The notes under the pieces were generated by a model. The model saw only the letters and a program-made list of their open reading frames with translations. It did not search any database and was not told the DNA's origin. Position numbers and translations under genes: made by a program. This document shows positions 41,890 to 41,989 of a stretch of DNA of 41,989 bases, one piece after another; the stretch's first letter is position 1, and each line of letters starts with the position of its first letter. Origin of the DNA: Candidatus Delongbacteria bacterium (GTDB lineage Bacteria; UBA4055); assembly GCA_003252515.1 (NCBI GenBank), contig QKDR01000177.1, positions 1 through 41,989 on the forward strand, given 5' to 3'.

Positions 41890-41989
41890 TTAAGTAGTCT
41901 CAATATCAAGATGTTTGAAATATTGCGAATATTCCCAAAGATGAAAGTAAATTGTGTCAATCCCTTCTAAATGAGAATAATCATTCTCT
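41890..41989 (-). pseudogene. Partial duplicate of the orphan gene, truncated
   Basis: The minus strand reads in the same frame as the orphan gene ('NDYSHLEGIDTIYFHLWEYS...KHLDI'), then departs into Glu-Thr-Thr and a TAA stop at 41890-41892. So only the middle of the gene is seen, running off the window edge. It could be a truncated paralogue in a tandem family, or an assembly artefact at a contig end. Confidence 0.5.
41900..41989. repeat. 90-bp exact direct repeat, copy 2 (reaches window edge)
   Basis: Matches 41546-41635 without a mismatch up to the last base of the window, so the true length of the repeat is unknown. Confidence 0.97.

Overview
The window reads as a chromosomal piece of a Gram-negative, probably anaerobic bacterium of the FCB superphylum (Cloacimonadota, Marinimicrobia or Delongbacteria-like). 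I infer this from four things. There is a type IX secretion C-terminal sorting domain of the 'YPNPFNP' kind, a short primary sigma factor without region 1.1, and a THX-type small ribosomal protein. LpxH and PBP1A imply lipid A and a thin-walled envelope. Unlike classical Bacteroidetes, many genes have strong Shine-Dalgarno sites and one clear promoter is of the ordinary TTGACT-N17-TATACT type, so I would not place it inside Bacteroidota. The window is gene-dense, and several genes start with TTG.

Layout. 1-8.6 kb: a partial membrane protein, a periplasmic propeller-like protein overlapping rsgA, a bTHX protein with a long Lys-rich tail, an MFS transporter, tRNA-Ser(CGA), an SH3/coiled-coil/BamE-like exported protein, and a TraB/GumN-family protein flanked by two very short genes. 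A GNAT-rlmM pair and a small membrane protein with an exported partner follow. 8.6-12.4 kb: pyruvate phosphate dikinase with an unusual Cys/His/Asp-rich tail, divergent from rpoD. 12.4-15.3 kb: a tungstate uptake operon tupABC preceded by a structured leader that looks like a molybdenum/tungsten-cofactor riboswitch, with a 30-codon ORF ending just before it.

15.3-31.4 kb: an AT-rich three-gene operon from one promoter. It encodes a 2918-residue secreted protein (beta-helices, seven CARDB-like repeats), a 342-residue lipoprotein and a 1958-residue T9SS cargo (DPND-type domain, cadherin-like repeats, a degenerate M6-like peptidase domain, beta-helix, sorting domain). The two giants look like halves of an architecture usually found in one protein. 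The seam between them is an especially AT-rich island holding the variable end of giant 1, the lipoprotein and the signal peptide of giant 2. This is the best candidate here for an undescribed system (an effector/partner cassette inserted in a giant surface protein).

31.4-42 kb: an FtsX-type permease, rlmB overlapping an aminotransferase gene, a conserved 52-residue membrane protein, and a tight envelope operon (amidase, cinA, lpxH-like, PBP1A) ending at a clear terminator. Last comes an AT-rich orphan gene, 90 bp of which are repeated exactly at the right edge of the window, either a truncated paralogue or an assembly-end artefact.
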